Translations under genes and position numbers: made by a program
Notes under the pieces: model-generated
Told to the model about the DNA's origin: nothing
Seen by the model: only the letters and a program-made list of their open reading frames with translations
The model's database searches: none
In this document: piece by piece, positions 15,088-21,762 of the stretch
Layout: every line of letters begins with the position of its first letter
Position numbering within the stretch: position 1 is the first letter of the stretch
From: a virus
Virus record (IMG/VR): IMGVR_UViG_3300030333_004027
Coordinates: 1-64,000 of that record
Reading direction: 5' to 3' (one strand)
DNA length: 64,000 nt

Positions 15088-15291
15088 TCAAAAATTATAC
15101 TCGTAAGGGGCAGGGTTGAAAGCAAAATATACGCTTTCATTTATCGGATAACGGTGTTTACCTTCATTTTTTTCCGTTTGCTTTGGTTTTTTGTTCGTTG
15201 TTTCCCAACGCACCGGACCTGCCCCTATATTTTGAGCGTAAAAGTAATTTTTTTTATTTTTAGCATCAACACAAAGTATATATACCGCCAA
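15088..15291 (-). CDS. Doubtful minus-strand ORF
   Basis: This is a 67-residue ORF with a TTG start. Its sequence (YFYAQNIGAGPVRWETTNKKPKQTE...) looks protein-like. However, it would be the only minus-strand gene in the early region, and its start lies inside a TATATATA element. The stretch could equally be a non-coding spacer that ends the coupled series and holds the next promoter. Confidence 0.3.
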   Translation of the reverse strand: MAVYILCVDAKNKKNYFYAQNIGAGPVRWETTNKKPKQTEKNEGKHRYPINESVYFAFNPAPYEYNF

Positions 15292-15377
15292 CCCTAGTCA
15301 TATCGGTCGCGGGGTGCGCGGCGAAACGCTAAAGGATAATATGACGCTTGCGAACAGGTAATAGAAGTATTAATATA
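15277..15377 (+). promoter_or_regulatory. Dispersed TATA unit and GACGCTTGCGA promoter of the DUF932 gene
   Basis: TATATATA at 15277-15284 with CCGCCAACCC and CGGTCGCGGGG is a diverged copy of the dispersed unit. It is followed by GACGCTTGCGA (15343-15353), a 16-nt gap and TTAATATA (15370-15377). The TATA box starts 29 nt before the ATG at 15399, so the DUF932 mRNA is likely leaderless. Confidence 0.65.
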
Positions 15378-15398
15378 CTTGTAAAAGAACCCAACCTT

Positions 15399-16424
15399 AT
15401 GAGCAGTAATACAAATGGTTCAGTAGGCTTAACAACGGGATTGATTAGTGCGTTCAACCGCATTGGTCAAGAAGCAAAGGGCGAAACAGGGCAAGAAATC
15501 CTAGAAAATGCAGGTATGGATTTCACGGTCGTAAAGTCACCCCTCTTTGATAGTAATGGAAACGCGATTAAGAATTGCGGATATTCAAGACTTTCAAGAG
15601 ATGACACCGGCCAAACTCTAGGAGTCGTATCAAACAAGTATCAGGTTTATCAAAATCAGCAAATGATGGATTTGTTTGAAACAGTATGCCAAAGCACCGG
15701 TGCAAAAATCGACCGCATCGGTATGGTAAACGGTGGACAGAAGGTTTTCATGTCATTTAGACAGCCCGAAGGATTTTCATTCGGCAACGGTGAAGAAATT
15801 GACGCATATTGGTATATGATGAGTAGCCATGACGCTTCAAGCGGACTCAAACTTTTCCCTTCGCCGGTTAGATTGGCCTGTTCCAATCAATTCGGGATGC
15901 TTAACTCATTCCTACAACGCAACGGAATTGACCCAAAGACTCTAACCATCAGGCATTCAAACCTCATGGATGTTAGAGTGGACCAAATGCTTGACAATCT
16001 AAACATTATCAACCACCTAACCGAGAATTTCGTTAAAGAGGCATCGGGACTTATCAACATTGAAATGAATCAGGATGAGCGAATTTCCTACTACATAGAT
16101 GTTCTAGGACTCAATCAGAATCCTGACATCATGGACCCAAAGAGCAAGGACTACGATGCAACGAATCCTTACGGACTCGGAACAAGAGCGAACAACACGA
16201 TTGACGTTCTCATGGACCTAGAGCAGTCAGAAACTAACAACGTGGGCGACATGGCCGGCACAAGATGGGGCGCATTTAACGCCGTTACCGAGTATATCGA
16301 CCACCGATGGACTATGGACAAGGCCGGCAAGGAATTAGTCGCCAACGACAAGAGGGTTGAGTCGGCCGTTCTCGGTTCGGGCATGAGAATGAAGAACAGG
16401 GCATATGAGTTGCTAACGGTGTGA
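15399..16424 (+). CDS. DUF932 family protein
   Basis: I choose ATG 15399 (341 residues) over an upstream in-frame start because of the TATA spacing. The sequence fits the phage/plasmid DUF932 family: GYSRLSRDDTGQTLGVVSNKYQVYQN near the N-terminus, the central GGQKVFMSF strand, SSHDASSGLKLFPSPVRLACSNQF, and a C-terminal helical part with TRWGAFNAVTEYIDH. Family members are widespread in phages and plasmids; their biochemical role is not settled. Its own promoter and large size suggest an early, well-expressed protein. Confidence 0.8.
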   Translation: MSSNTNGSVGLTTGLISAFNRIGQEAKGETGQEILENAGMDFTVVKSPLFDSNGNAIKNCGYSRLSRDDTGQTLGVVSNKYQVYQNQQMMDLFETVCQSTGAKIDRIGMVNGGQKVFMSFRQPEGFSFGNGEEIDAYWYMMSSHDASSGLKLFPSPVRLACSNQFGMLNSFLQRNGIDPKTLTIRHSNLMDVRVDQMLDNLNIINHLTENFVKEASGLINIEMNQDERISYYIDVLGLNQNPDIMDPKSKDYDATNPYGLGTRANNTIDVLMDLEQSETNNVGDMAGTRWGAFNAVTEYIDHRWTMDKAGKELVANDKRVESAVLGSGMRMKNRAYELLTV

Positions 16425-16431
16425 TATAATT

Positions 16432-16539
16432 ATGCCAAAACTAAACTGCGAGAAATGCGGTTATGGGATTCCCGCCGGCTCTATCCACAAGGATAGGCCG
16501 TGCGCCCATTGTCGCAAATATGAATCGAAACTCCGATGA
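16432..16539 (+). CDS. Zinc-ribbon microprotein
   Basis: This 35-residue ORF begins MPKLNCEKCGYGIPAGSIHK. A second pair, CAHC, follows, giving a classic CxxC-x(n)-CxxC zinc ribbon with little else. It lies 7 bp after the DUF932 stop. It could be a protein-protein or nucleic-acid binding module. Confidence 0.6.
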   Translation: MPKLNCEKCGYGIPAGSIHKDRPCAHCRKYESKLR

Positions 16540-16593
16540 CGAGTTTCGTAAGTAATTTAAGCACGAAGGCACGTTATAGAAGGAGATGAAAAT

Positions 16594-16806
16594 ATGGAAA
16601 TGTCAGAAAAACTAAGAAAGAAAGCACATGAAACAATGAAAGCCGGAGCGGAACACCGGAACCTATGGAACGAAGCAATAGAGCAATTAGAAAGCGAGGG
16701 TTGGTATGAATTTTATGATGAGCATGAGATACCTGTGCCGCTCGATGAGTTGGCTTTGGCGGTCGCTTCCGTATGGGAAGAATGGCGCGATGAGGTGATT
16801 GAATGA
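16594..16806 (+). CDS. Small acidic helical protein
   Basis: This 70-residue protein follows a GGAGATG binding site. It is helical and acidic (SEKLRKKAHETMKAGAEHRN...) and rich in Trp (WNEAIEQ, GWYEF, VWEEWRDE). It ends DEVIE, encoding GAGGTGATTGAATG, the binding site and start of the next gene. Not recognised. Confidence 0.6.
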   Translation: MEMSEKLRKKAHETMKAGAEHRNLWNEAIEQLESEGWYEFYDEHEIPVPLDELALAVASVWEEWRDEVIE

Positions 16807-17102
16807 GAGCGGGTTTTGGTATTCCGTGGGGTAATTACAGTCGTGAAGGCCGCAAGAGAAAGATAGAGGAAATACTTGTCAAGGGCTTTCAAGGAGTTTA
16901 CACTCCCGAAGATGTAGCCAACATGATTTCTTCACAGAAGATGTTAATGTCAGGCGACCAATTGATGAGATACGGCGACCTAACGGGTGATATTCTCGCT
17001 TTTAGTTTAGGCGTAAAAAGACGCGAAATAGAGTTGGAAGAAGATAATGACGCTTGCGACCACGAAGAAGATAACTTAATAAAGGAGAATACCGAGGGGT
17101 AA
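16803..17102 (+). CDS. Hypothetical protein
   Basis: This 99-residue protein has a basic N-terminal half (GRKRKIEEILVKGFQGVYTPED) and an acidic C-terminus. It is coupled to the previous gene by an ATGA overlap. The codons for its acidic tail (NDACDHEE) contain the GACGCTTGCGA motif for the next promoter. Not recognised. Confidence 0.6.
   Translation: MRAGFGIPWGNYSREGRKRKIEEILVKGFQGVYTPEDVANMISSQKMLMSGDQLMRYGDLTGDILAFSLGVKRREIELEEDNDACDHEEDNLIKENTEG
17049..17083 (+). promoter_or_regulatory. GACGCTTGCGA plus TATA promoter inside the preceding gene
   Basis: GACGCTTGCGA (17049-17059), a 15-nt gap and CTTAATAAA (17075-17083) lie 30 nt before the ATG at 17105. The element sits entirely within the 3' end of the 16803 gene, so coding and promoter functions overlap. 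Confidence 0.6.
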
Positions 17103-17104
17103 AT

Positions 17105-17452
17105 ATGGCAGTAAAAATAACCAAACTAGAAAAACAATTGCTACGTGATATTGCTTTGACTTGTCATTCAAGTGACGGACACGGCTATACCATGTGGGTC
17201 GGGATAGGCTACGAAACCATGCCGATGAGACAAGCACGCGCACTTATTACTACGCTAAAAGAAAAGGGTGTAATTTGGCACGAACCCGCCGACCCTAGAG
17301 CCGGCTTCGACCATGCTTGCATAGGACCGACTAAAGATTTCGTGACAGGAGACAATTACAAACCTACCGAAAAGTATTACAACGATTGGCCGTCTTGCCC
17401 GTTTGAAGATGGGGTTCACGGATTCAAGTATCAAAATTTGGAGTGGGATTAA
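17105..17452 (+). CDS. Possible winged-helix protein
   Basis: This 115-residue protein starts with two helices (TKLEKQLLRDIALTCHSS). It then has a QARALITTLKEKGVIWHEP segment that looks like a recognition helix followed by a wing. The C-terminal part is aromatic and loop-rich (YYNDWPSCPFEDG). The start is supported by the promoter at 17049-17083 (leaderless). It could be a regulator; the assignment is tentative. Confidence 0.55.
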   Translation: MAVKITKLEKQLLRDIALTCHSSDGHGYTMWVGIGYETMPMRQARALITTLKEKGVIWHEPADPRAGFDHACIGPTKDFVTGDNYKPTEKYYNDWPSCPFEDGVHGFKYQNLEWD

Positions 17453-17453
17453 G

Positions 17454-17714
17454 ATGGAACAATTACCTAATAGTGGAAACAGTCAGATTGAATTAGATTT
17501 CGATAACAAGTATGATACATTCGATACAGGCGAACCTAGAGAATATGAAATCGTCAAGACGGTGACATTCACGACATACGTTCAAGCACATTCAGAAGAC
17601 GAGGCCGAACAACTCGCATGGGATTGGGATGAAGTTGCCGGAACACTCAACGGTAAGAGACAAACCGCTACGGATTATAGTGTTTATGAGATAGAGGTGT
17701 TTGAAGATGAATGA
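17454..17714 (+). CDS. Hypothetical acidic protein
   Basis: Starting at the ATG one base after the preceding stop gives 86 residues. The upstream in-frame start inside the previous gene is less likely. The protein has an acidic N-terminus and a beta-alpha core (EYEIVKTVTFTTYVQAHSEDEAEQLAWDW). This resembles the small single-domain phage proteins in which an EDEA helix follows a strand pair. Function unknown. Confidence 0.6.
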   Translation: MEQLPNSGNSQIELDFDNKYDTFDTGEPREYEIVKTVTFTTYVQAHSEDEAEQLAWDWDEVAGTLNGKRQTATDYSVYEIEVFEDE

Positions 17715-17871
17715 AATCACAGACAAAGTTAGGATTCATTATTTGAGTTCAAATGCATTGGATAACATTAGTAATATGCTAAAACAACAAGATGCAATTA
17801 TCGAAGCGCAAAACGAACACATCAAAATCTTACAAGACCTTGTTGTTTCGCTAGGGGGGTTGCTACCATGA
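17707..17871 (+). CDS. Small coiled-coil protein
   Basis: This 54-residue ORF starts 8 bp before the previous stop ends. It forms one long amphipathic helix (NALDNISNMLKQQDAIIEAQ...) likely to make a coiled coil. It ends in a short hydrophobic LGGLLP. Not recognised. Confidence 0.55.
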   Translation: MNEITDKVRIHYLSSNALDNISNMLKQQDAIIEAQNEHIKILQDLVVSLGGLLP

Positions 17872-18020
17872 GTTTCCCTAAAGAAATAAAGCACGATGGA
17901 ATCGACTATTATGTTGTTGAATATTTAGGCGCAATAGGAGTGTATCATACTGATGATGAAGAAGCACCCGACCAAGTATTACATTTCTTTTTAGAAGAGG
18001 CTATGGAGAAGATACTATGA
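17868..18020 (+). CDS. Small hypothetical protein
   Basis: This 50-residue ORF is coupled by ATGA overlaps at both ends. The N-terminus is strand-rich (KHDGIDYYVVEYLGAIGVYH) and the C-terminus is an acidic helix ending EEAMEKIL. Not recognised. Confidence 0.5.
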   Translation: MSFPKEIKHDGIDYYVVEYLGAIGVYHTDDEEAPDQVLHFFLEEAMEKIL

Positions 18021-18085
18021 GTTTTATTTTTACCACAGAAATAATGTGGGAGACTTTTTACAATCAGGGGGAAATATATCAATGA
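18017..18085 (+). CDS. Tiny 22-residue coupling ORF
   Basis: This ORF reads MSFIFTTEIMWETFYNQGE and ends just inside the next start (ATGA). Its main role may be to keep ribosomes moving to the 18082 gene; a peptide function cannot be excluded. Its length alone would not support a call. Confidence 0.35.
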   Translation: MSFIFTTEIMWETFYNQGEIYQ

Positions 18086-18507
18086 ATGATTGGCGTGACG
18101 AAATGGGTTTAATTCCCCGTAAAACTAAAGCCATGTGGGAATTGAATGGCTACTGTGCAAAGTGTGAGAAACCACACCCTAAGCATAGCCAAGCCCAAAG
18201 AAGGAGACTAACTAATCATACCGTTAAATATTGGATAAACTTCTATGAGAATTTGATGGATAACGATGATGTGATTCGGTGTGCCTTTGGCTTCATGCCT
18301 TTTATTGACTCGGTGGCAGAAGGAGAATTGATTGATATGCCGGAGTCACCTTACGCCGCCGCACGACTGTATAGACAATCAGAAGGATTACTTAGAGCAA
18401 TCTATGGGTATTTCGGTATGGGTGGACTTGAAGAATCACTCAGAAAGTTGCAGTCTAATCCTATCTTCGACCCCGATGACGAATGGTGGTTTGAAAATGA
18501 TTTTTGA
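18082..18507 (+). CDS. Hypothetical protein with CxxC motif
   Basis: The ATG at 18082 overlaps the preceding stop and follows AGGGGGAAAT. The 141-residue protein has CAKCEKPHPKHS near residue 25, a likely zinc site, and a basic QAQRRRL segment. A helical remainder with several aromatic residues ends DDEWWFENDF. Not recognised; a DNA- or RNA-contacting role is possible. Confidence 0.6.
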   Translation: MNDWRDEMGLIPRKTKAMWELNGYCAKCEKPHPKHSQAQRRRLTNHTVKYWINFYENLMDNDDVIRCAFGFMPFIDSVAEGELIDMPESPYAAARLYRQSEGLLRAIYGYFGMGGLEESLRKLQSNPIFDPDDEWWFENDF

Positions 18508-18559
18508 GTTGATAAAGTGGTTTTCTTTTTGGGTAATATTTTTTTATATTTTTGATTGA
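18497..18559 (+). CDS. Tiny hydrophobic peptide (one transmembrane segment)
   Basis: This 20-codon ORF gives a peptide of which about 15 residues are hydrophobic (IKWFSFWVIFFYIF). It overlaps the end of the previous gene and is followed by a GAGGTGA binding site. It may be a membrane peptide or only a coupling ORF. Confidence 0.35.
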   Translation: MIFELIKWFSFWVIFFYIFD

Positions 18560-18569
18560 GGTGAAATAA

Positions 18570-18647
18570 ATGGTTGAAACTTTAGTGGCAATACTAATCC
18601 TGTTTGGGATATGGGTGTGGTTAGAAGATTCGTGGGCAAGACTCTAA
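18570..18647 (+). CDS. Tiny membrane peptide
   Basis: This ORF of 25 codons follows GAGGTGAAATAA, a good binding site. The peptide (LVAILILFGIWVWLEDSW) is a single hydrophobic helix with an acidic C-terminal side. Two adjacent tiny hydrophobic peptides suggest a small membrane function. Confidence 0.4.
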   Translation: MVETLVAILILFGIWVWLEDSWARL

Positions 18648-18648
18648 T

Positions 18649-18683
18649 GACGCTTGCGAGCAGTCAAACGACAGGTATATATA
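18649..18683 (+). promoter_or_regulatory. GACGCTTGCGA plus TATA promoter
   Basis: GACGCTTGCGA (18649-18659), a 16-nt gap and TATATATA (18676-18683) lie 29 nt before the ATG at 18705. This is one of the clearest copies and sits in true intergenic DNA. Confidence 0.7.
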
Positions 18684-18704
18684 GTAGGAACGAGTAGTGA
18701 TATT

Positions 18705-19058
18705 ATGGCAAAAACCAAGCAGACATTTAGAGTAGGACACACCTACTCAAACAAGCATAACAAGAGAGTGGCTACGGTGATAACACACGTAGTTTCCGAT
18801 AGCGGAACCGACCTATACGAGTTGGGTCAAGGAGTGGACGGAACAAAGTTAGCAACGTGGTTTCACGATGGCGACTTTGTGGATTGGGATTATGTAGGTC
18901 TTTCTTTTCTGACAAAAGAAAGTGTGGACAGAAGAGGCCGACCCACCATTATCGCTGATACAGAAAGCATTAGACTGAACACCAAGATAGCAATGTGGGC
19001 ATCATTGACAGGGGGCGAAGGCGCAATAACATCATTGACAGGGGGCGAAGAAGAATGA
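18705..19058 (+). CDS. Hypothetical beta-rich protein with duplicated C-terminal motif
   Basis: The leaderless ATG at 18705 gives 117 residues; an in-frame ATG at 18654 overlaps the promoter and is rejected. The protein is strand-rich (RVGHTYSNKHNKRVATVITH) with WFHDGDFVDWDYVGLSF. It ends in two copies of SLTGGE encoded by 20-bp direct repeats at 19001-19020 and 19031-19050. The repeat looks like a recent local duplication. Function unknown. Confidence 0.6.
   Translation: MAKTKQTFRVGHTYSNKHNKRVATVITHVVSDSGTDLYELGQGVDGTKLATWFHDGDFVDWDYVGLSFLTKESVDRRGRPTIIADTESIRLNTKIAMWASLTGGEGAITSLTGGEEE
19001..19050. repeat. 20-bp direct repeat inside a gene
   Basis: The same 20 bases (starting ATCATTGACAGG) occur at 19001-19020 and 19031-19050, separated by 10 bp. 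The period of 30 bp keeps the reading frame, giving two SLTGGE copies. Confidence 0.9.
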
Positions 19059-19264
19059 GTTATAACCCTGAGTGGAATGATTACTACATTTACCTAGAGG
19101 GCTTGAGACAATCAGGCGTAGTAAATATGTTTGGCGCAAGACCTTATCTAGCGAGTTATATGGAGATGGATGACGACCCACCCAACCCTTCAACAGTATT
19201 GGCTTCATGGATGAAGAATTATGACGCATTAGTGGAAGACGGGGTGATAAGCCGTGACGAGTAA
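19055..19264 (+). CDS. Small acidic hypothetical protein
   Basis: The start at 19055 overlaps the previous stop (ATGA). It encodes 69 residues, tyrosine-rich at the N-terminus (YNPEWNDYYIYLEGLRQSG) and acidic at the end (DALVEDGVISRDE). Not recognised. Confidence 0.6.
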   Translation: MSYNPEWNDYYIYLEGLRQSGVVNMFGARPYLASYMEMDDDPPNPSTVLASWMKNYDALVEDGVISRDE

Positions 19265-19475
19265 AGAAAAAATACTCGCGGTGGCGGCTCGCTACGAAGA
19301 ATTAGAATTATGGCAAAATAAACTACTAGACGCAATTCATTATGTGCAAGAGGCCGAGCAAACGACCCCAACGGGTTTCGCATTCAGCCATCACGCTGAG
19401 ATGGAAATAAGTGATTGCCTTTGTGAAGTCGAAGAGGCCATGCAAGAAATTGCAGATAAAATAGGGGCTTTGTAA
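19254..19475 (+). CDS. Small helical hypothetical protein
   Basis: It starts at a GTG (19254) within the end of the preceding gene and encodes 73 residues. Two long acidic helices (KEKILAVAARYEELELWQNK and CEVEEAMQEIADKIGAL) probably form a helical hairpin. The next gene starts directly after the stop. Confidence 0.55.
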   Translation: MTSKEKILAVAARYEELELWQNKLLDAIHYVQEAEQTTPTGFAFSHHAEMEISDCLCEVEEAMQEIADKIGAL

Positions 19476-19856
19476 ATGGCAGACTCTAGGGTTAGAGTCA
19501 CTAAAGGTGGCTTAAAAGTAAAGCAACACAGGGCGTTGGCTTCAGTCGCACGTTATATTAATGACAAAAGAAACAAGTTGCGATATTATCCTTCGACACA
19601 GGAAATTTGGCACTCGGTCACATTTCGCAACGGCAAACCAATCAAGGACAGAATGAAAAGCATTCATCAATTGGCTAGTCTAATGCGAGTCCACCCACAT
19701 TTTGAGAGCGTAAGACAGAACAATGAAACACTATGGCGTTTACGAGATGACGACTCCTACCTACTAGGAGATGGCAACGCATATCCGCCCGAATACTACA
19801 GACAAAATTTAGGACAAAACAAAAAGGGTCAGAAGATTAAGAGGGATGTAGCATGA
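19476..19856 (+). CDS. Winged-helix family protein
   Basis: This 126-residue basic protein has a helix (QHRALASVARYINDKRNK), a TQEIW helix, an insert, and HQLASLMRVHPHFESV followed by an LWRLRD wing strand. This is the same plan as the proteins at 8084, 20443, 22702, 25381, 27258 and 35371. DNA binding is likely. A basic tail ends the protein. Which promoter it acts on cannot be told. Confidence 0.6.
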   Translation: MADSRVRVTKGGLKVKQHRALASVARYINDKRNKLRYYPSTQEIWHSVTFRNGKPIKDRMKSIHQLASLMRVHPHFESVRQNNETLWRLRDDDSYLLGDGNAYPPEYYRQNLGQNKKGQKIKRDVA

Positions 19857-19948
19857 GTGATGCGAATTGGCTTTATATCAAGATAGCCATTGTTTCTCTC
19901 GGTTCAATGAGTTGTTTCTTTTTGGCGGCTTACATTTCGGGGGCTTAG
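19853..19948 (+). CDS. Membrane microprotein
   Basis: This 31-residue ORF starts in an ATGA overlap. It contains one transmembrane helix (IAIVSLGSMSCFFLAAYIS). It is similar in size to other membrane peptides of this operon. Function unknown. Confidence 0.5.
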   Translation: MSDANWLYIKIAIVSLGSMSCFFLAAYISGA

Positions 19949-19952
19949 TATT

Positions 19953-20216
19953 ATGTCAAAAGAAATTAGTAAGAAACTTTACGGCATACGCGATTACATC
20001 GTGCGAGGTAGTCAACCGTTCAACCCCGCATGGTATAACGAAGTCATGGATGACATAGATTCGATTTTCTTTTGGCTTGAAAATATTGTCGAAGTCGAGG
20101 CGGGAAGGGAAGAAACAAACCCACTATTGACGGAGATTGGAAAACGCTTGCGTGAGGACAATAACAACATTAATATAGCAGAAACATTTGAAAAGAACGC
20201 TAACAAAGGTGAGTAA
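19953..20216 (+). CDS. Small hypothetical protein
   Basis: This 87-residue protein has helices throughout (KEISKKLYGIRDYIV, VMDDIDSIFFWLENIVEVEAG). Its C-terminal codons (GKRLREDNNNINIAE) contain the AACGCTTGCGT promoter motif for the next gene. Not recognised. Confidence 0.6.
   Translation: MSKEISKKLYGIRDYIVRGSQPFNPAWYNEVMDDIDSIFFWLENIVEVEAGREETNPLLTEIGKRLREDNNNINIAETFEKNANKGE
20143..20177 (+). promoter_or_regulatory. ACGCTTGCG plus TATA promoter inside a gene
   Basis: AACGCTTGCGT (20143-20153), 16 nt and TTAATATA (20170-20177). The start codon at 20219 lies 49 nt from the TATA box and has GGTGAG as binding site, implying a short leader. Confidence 0.5.
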
Positions 20217-20218
20217 TA

Positions 20219-20446
20219 ATGGATAAAAACCGTGATACTGAGAAGAATAAATTAAGAACGTGGGTGCAGATTAACACCTCATCCGGCCTATCACATTTGA
20301 ATGTGAATCACATCATCGCCATCTCGGATGGGTATGACAAATTCGGAGATAGATGTTGTGATTTGCACCTTGTGTCCGGCACAATCTTTACCATCAAGGG
20401 CAAGGATTTGGACAAGATAACCACACACATACAGGGGTGGAGATGA
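20219..20446 (+). CDS. Small beta-rich protein
   Basis: This 75-residue protein has the strand pattern of small Sm-like or FlbD-like folds (TWVQINTSSGLSHLNVNHII, CDLHLVSGTIFTIKGKDLDKI). It has a Cys pair in RCCDL. The stop overlaps the next start. The fold guess is weak and no function is given. Confidence 0.55.
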   Translation: MDKNRDTEKNKLRTWVQINTSSGLSHLNVNHIIAISDGYDKFGDRCCDLHLVSGTIFTIKGKDLDKITTHIQGWR

Positions 20447-20745
20447 TGAGAAGAATACGAGCAAGAAGAGCAATCGCAAAGGTGCTATTGGCTAACCCCA
20501 ATGGCATGACCGCGCACGAAATCATAACTAAATTAGACCCAAAAATAACTTTGCATTCTATCGTGGATGCGAGGCACGTAAGCAACCTGCTTCGTGGTGC
20601 TAAGGGAGTCCACAAGGAACCGAAGGGTGGGAAGATAAACAACACCCACGCACAACAGTCATGGAAGATAGACCACACAAGTTCATACAAGGTCGCACTA
20701 TATAGTGTGAGCGATGCAAACGCATTGAAGGAGTGGGTAGCATGA
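20443..20745 (+). CDS. Winged-helix family protein
   Basis: The ATG at 20443 overlaps the previous stop and follows GGGGTGGAG. The 100-residue protein has a basic helix (RRIRARRAIAKVLLANP), GMTAHEIITKL, an ARHVSNLLRGAKGVHKEP recognition segment and a QQSWKI/YKVALYSV wing. It is the cleanest member of the recurring winged-helix group. It is likely DNA-binding. Confidence 0.65.
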   Translation: MMRRIRARRAIAKVLLANPNGMTAHEIITKLDPKITLHSIVDARHVSNLLRGAKGVHKEPKGGKINNTHAQQSWKIDHTSSYKVALYSVSDANALKEWVA

Positions 20746-20891
20746 AGGCTTGCTATTTCTGTGGAGAACATGGGCCGAGTGACGGCACTATAGCCTTGCA
20801 GTCCACCCCTTTTGGCTCAATCTGTAATTCTTGCTTACAAGAGGCAATATCCTTTTGGAAGCATCACTATGATTTGGGGTTGCTAGAATGA
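20742..20891 (+). CDS. Zinc-ribbon microprotein
   Basis: This 49-residue ORF begins MKACYFCGEHGPSDG and has a second pair in CNSCLQEAISFW. Two CxxC pairs about 20 residues apart indicate a zinc ribbon (treble-clef-like). It is coupled by ATGA at both ends. Confidence 0.6.
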   Translation: MKACYFCGEHGPSDGTIALQSTPFGSICNSCLQEAISFWKHHYDLGLLE

Positions 20892-21013
20892 AACTACCGC
20901 TAGATAATGAGGCAAAAATAATTACTTGTCATCAAACTTCTAAATATGAGATTAGATTAAGGGTTAAAATAAATGGCAAATTTTATACAGGGACTTTGGA
21001 GATGAGCGAATGA
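20888..21013 (+). CDS. Small beta-rich hypothetical protein
   Basis: This 41-residue ORF has alternating strand residues (KYEIRLRVKINGKFYTGTLE). It overlaps both neighbours by four bases. Not recognised. Confidence 0.45.
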   Translation: MKLPLDNEAKIITCHQTSKYEIRLRVKINGKFYTGTLEMSE

Positions 21014-21189
21014 ATCCGACCTGCGTGCTATGTCAGAAAGAATGTGAGAATGAGTGGGGGAACAATCCCGCACCTATACTTCACAGGGATTTAGGTGTTT
21101 GTTGTGATGTTTGTAATATGACAAAAGTAATTCCCGCAAGATTATATGGATTAAGCAGAATCAAGATGAGAGTGGAAGAAGATGAGTGA
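21010..21189 (+). CDS. Zinc-ribbon microprotein
   Basis: This 59-residue ORF begins MNPTCVLCQKECENEWGN and has CCDVCNMTKVIP later. It has five or six cysteines in CxxC pairs, followed by a basic helix. The fold is a zinc ribbon; the target is unknown. It overlaps the next gene by 8 bp. Confidence 0.6.
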   Translation: MNPTCVLCQKECENEWGNNPAPILHRDLGVCCDVCNMTKVIPARLYGLSRIKMRVEEDE

Positions 21190-21415
21190 GATAGAAGAAA
21201 AAGTTATAGAGAAAATAAGAATGAGAGCCGAAGTGGGTGAGAAGAAATACAACACCACGATGGAGAGGACTGACCTAACATACGAGGAATGGCTTCAACA
21301 TTTGCAGGAAGAATTACTTGACGCTTGCGTATATTTGGAAAAGTTGATGCATTTGACGAAGTATGTTGGCATATCCCGCAAGATAGATGACAGGGGGAAT
21401 TTTCCATTACTATAG
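21182..21415 (+). CDS. MazG-like nucleotide pyrophosphohydrolase-type protein
   Basis: This 77-residue protein has the phage-type MazG-like pattern: a helix with EKIRMRAEVGEKKYNTTMER, then DLTYEEWLQHLQEELLDACVYLEKLMHL. Glu residues of the EExxD helix would bind magnesium. Such proteins hydrolyse nucleoside triphosphates, which can bias nucleotide pools toward viral synthesis. The protein is short but close to phage homologues in length. Catalytic competence cannot be confirmed from the sequence. Confidence 0.65.
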   Translation: MSEIEEKVIEKIRMRAEVGEKKYNTTMERTDLTYEEWLQHLQEELLDACVYLEKLMHLTKYVGISRKIDDRGNFPLL

Positions 21416-21441
21416 AGTATCACGAATATAGAAATGCCGAT

Positions 21442-21762
21442 TTGGGTGCGGTTTCATTAGATGAATTACATGAAATGTTTGAGGATTTAGAGGCACTTTT
21501 TGATAAATTTGAAATAAGTCCTAGATATACCGGACCTTTTGACACAATGAGTGAAAGAATCAAGCATTTCGGGTTGCATGACAGTAGTTATGAGGTAAAA
21601 ATAAATCGCTTGCGAACGCTAATTGAAAACAGTTATAAGTATATGACTCTAAACACGTTTAAGCAGAAGGTTCCTAGAGAAACACTATTGCATTTCAAGG
21701 AAACTATGGCTGATGTGACTGCGGTTGTAAGAAACAACAAGGTGGAAAGAGAAGATGGCTAA
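21442..21762 (+). CDS. Hypothetical protein with non-ATG start
   Basis: The ORF is open from 21391 but has no ATG before residue about 12. TTG at 21442 gives 106 residues. The open stretch before it (ITIEYHEYRNADLGAVS) reads like protein, so an ATT start near 21406, or a frameshift from the MazG-like gene, is possible. The body is helical and acidic (LHEMFEDLEALFDKFEI) with a basic C-terminus. It overlaps the next gene by 8 bp. Confidence 0.5.
   Translation: MGAVSLDELHEMFEDLEALFDKFEISPRYTGPFDTMSERIKHFGLHDSSYEVKINRLRTLIENSYKYMTLNTFKQKVPRETLLHFKETMADVTAVVRNNKVEREDG
21605..21640 (+). promoter_or_regulatory. CGCTTGCGA plus TATA element inside a gene
   Basis: ATCGCTTGCGA (21605-21615), a 17-nt gap and TTATAAGT (from 21633). 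No start codon lies 25-30 nt downstream. It could feed the gene at 21755 with a leader of about 95 nt, or be a chance match. Confidence 0.4.

Noticed and set aside
21320-21330. GACGCTTGCGT inside the MazG-like gene
   Set aside because: There is no TATA-like box at 15-18 nt downstream, so it is probably just coding sequence (DACVY).
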